Assembly: GCA_016214035.1 (NCBI GenBank) | Contig: JACRPF010000020.1 | Span: forward strand, 256,800-320,799 | From: Spirochaetota bacterium | Lineage (GTDB): Bacteria; Spirochaetota; Brachyspiria; Brachyspirales; JACRPF01 | Direction of reading: 5' to 3' | Length of the DNA: 64,000 bases | Shown here: positions 63,022 through 64,000 of the stretch, one piece after another | Position numbering within the stretch: position 1 is the stretch's first letter | Layout of the letters: every line of letters begins with the position of its first letter | Position numbers and translations under genes: made by a program | The notes under the pieces: generated by a model | Seen by the model: only the letters and a program-made list of their open reading frames with translations | The model's database searches: none | What the model was told of the DNA's origin: nothing

Positions 63022-64000
63022 TCAGTGTTGAACTATGTCGCGGACCTTTAGCATCAAGTACATGTCGGATCTTTGCTGCAAATCCCATATCGAAAACAGC
63101 TTCTGTATTAGTGCAAGTTTCATCAATAATGCCATAGTGTATACAACATCGCTGGTATATCCGGAAATATAAAGCAATTTCATAGATGGATAAATAGTCA
63201 TACGCTGACCATACATTTCAATGTGGTTCATACTAGACATCATGGCACCGGATAACAGAATATTGACATCTCCTTTGTGCTCCTGTGTCATTTCAAGACT
63301 GCGAGCTGGGTATTCAGCACAAATTATATTATTTGCAAGAACTATAAAAATTATAAAAACCACGCCATCTGATGGGTTCTGCGAGTTAAGTAAAGCGATA
63401 CTTATGAGCCCGTTCAACATGCTTCCATCCTTATTGCACATCAAGGCTTCAGCTGTTGTTTTGCCATTTTGTTTCAAGTTTGTATTGAGGCGCGTGTTAT
63501 TTCGCCCATATTCTTCATCGTTCGCATACAGAATGCGGATATCGCTTCCGATAAGTTCCTTTTTTGAAAAACCAAAAATGATCTCGGCACCGGTGTTGAT
63601 GTCGATAATTTTCCGGTCAAGCGTTGCCATTCCGATGCCTACAGGAGCTACATAAAAGATGCTGTTTCGTACTGCTTCGTTATGCTGTATATGCCGATTC
63701 ACGCTCATTATGGTATAAGACATCTGGTTGAAGGATTGCGCAAGCATTCCAAGTTCATCACGGGAGGACACGATAGTGCGTGCACACAAGTCACCGGCGG
63801 TGATCTTCTGCCGCACGTCCATGCGGGGCATTTTAAGATCGAGCAATATAACCACAGGATTACCCTCGGGACGCTCGGCATAGGTACCGCGGCGATAAAG
63901 AGAATCCAACGACTCCACCCCATCCCGCGAAATGACGATATAATTAGCCAGCTTGTATTTACTGAGCGCATTGACCGTCAACTCGATATCTTTGAGGTCA
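63022..64000 (-). pseudogene. Mosaic REC-HAMP-PAS-REC remnant (cut by window edge)
   Basis: One open frame runs from the right edge (codons before the first ATG at 63981 also fit a receiver) to 63022. It starts with a receiver half nearly identical to that of 59772 (GVESLDSLYRRGTYAERPEG, LLDLKMPRM), breaks directly after the phosphoacceptor strand into a HAMP helix (DVRQKITAGDL, DELGMLAQSFNQM) and PAS (VAPVGIGMATLDRKIIDINTG), then a hydrophobic junction and a decayed second receiver (VNILLSGAMMSSMNHIEMYG, LLYISGYTSDVV). In that receiver the Asp of the usual LLSDVMMPG is Gly. HisKA and ATPase domains are missing. It looks like a fusion left by recombination between paralogous signalling genes. 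Whether it is expressed is unknown. Confidence 0.75.

Overview
The window reads as chromosomal DNA of a free-living, Gram-negative-type bacterium, most probably a member of Spirochaetota. The 16S rRNA 5' end (minus strand, near 40390) carries a GCGTCTTAAGCATGCAAGTC-type segment that I associate with spirochaetes. The lipoproteins, the large outer-membrane barrel protein and the multi-receptor chemotaxis operons fit, but no phylogeny could be run. Codon use is moderately GC-rich and fairly even. Most genes lie on the minus strand.

Layout. 1-8160: the end of a bacterioferritin gene, then a chemotaxis operon read leftwards (cheY, cheA, receptor, secreted Cache protein, receptor, cheW, cheD) from a good sigma-70-type promoter. 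8230-9470: ketol-acid reductoisomerase with promoter and terminator. 9471-12471: Nudix hydrolase and two serine hydrolases. 12820-17622: GH78-like rhamnosidase and an MFS transporter fused to HEAT-like repeats. 17665-22101: a radical SAM enzyme (AmrS type), a FecR-domain/beta-barrel protein and a DUF2914 lipoprotein. 22155-26036: GH13 enzyme, AraC regulator and a divergent PQQ-type propeller protein. 26059-28597: two-subunit 2-oxoacid:ferredoxin oxidoreductase. 28781-34703: fatty-acid desaturase, GH29-like fucosidase and LacZ-type GH2. 35129-40612: a complete rRNA operon (16S, tRNA-Ile, tRNA-Ala, 23S, 5S) with promoter, processing stems and terminators. 40849-45460: a tightly overlapping operon (FkbM methyltransferase, NtrY-like kinase, spore-photoproduct-lyase-like radical SAM protein, BASS-family transporter). 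45496-50469: amidase, YhcH-family protein, an isolated NuoM and a membrane glycosyltransferase. 50602-52008: B12-binding radical SAM protein.

52560-64000 is the most interesting part. A minus-strand signalling block runs from a Cache/HAMP/PAS histidine kinase (split by one frameshift) through a stand-alone receiver, a REC-GAF-PAS kinase and an NtrC-type sigma-54 activator. Directly downstream is a sequence with correct -24/-12 sigma-54 spacing, with two GTATCCG repeats above it. It precedes a small operon: a zinc-ribbon mini-protein, a 200-residue membrane protein that keeps only a chemoreceptor signalling tip, a 57-residue protein, a full receptor and its own CheW. This receptor is longer than the other two in the window by exactly two heptads on each arm of its hairpin. 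The arrangement suggests a second chemosensory module, switched on by its own phosphorelay and geometrically different from the main array. At the right edge a mosaic of REC, HAMP, PAS and decayed REC pieces shows recent rearrangement in the same block.

A second theme is translation initiation. Four genes (15355, 24527, 24639, 45421) have a good -35/-10 promoter whose predicted transcription start falls on or within about four bases of the ATG, with no Shine-Dalgarno, while most neighbours have clear AGGAG sites. Start codons were re-chosen by Shine-Dalgarno wherever a better internal start was visible.
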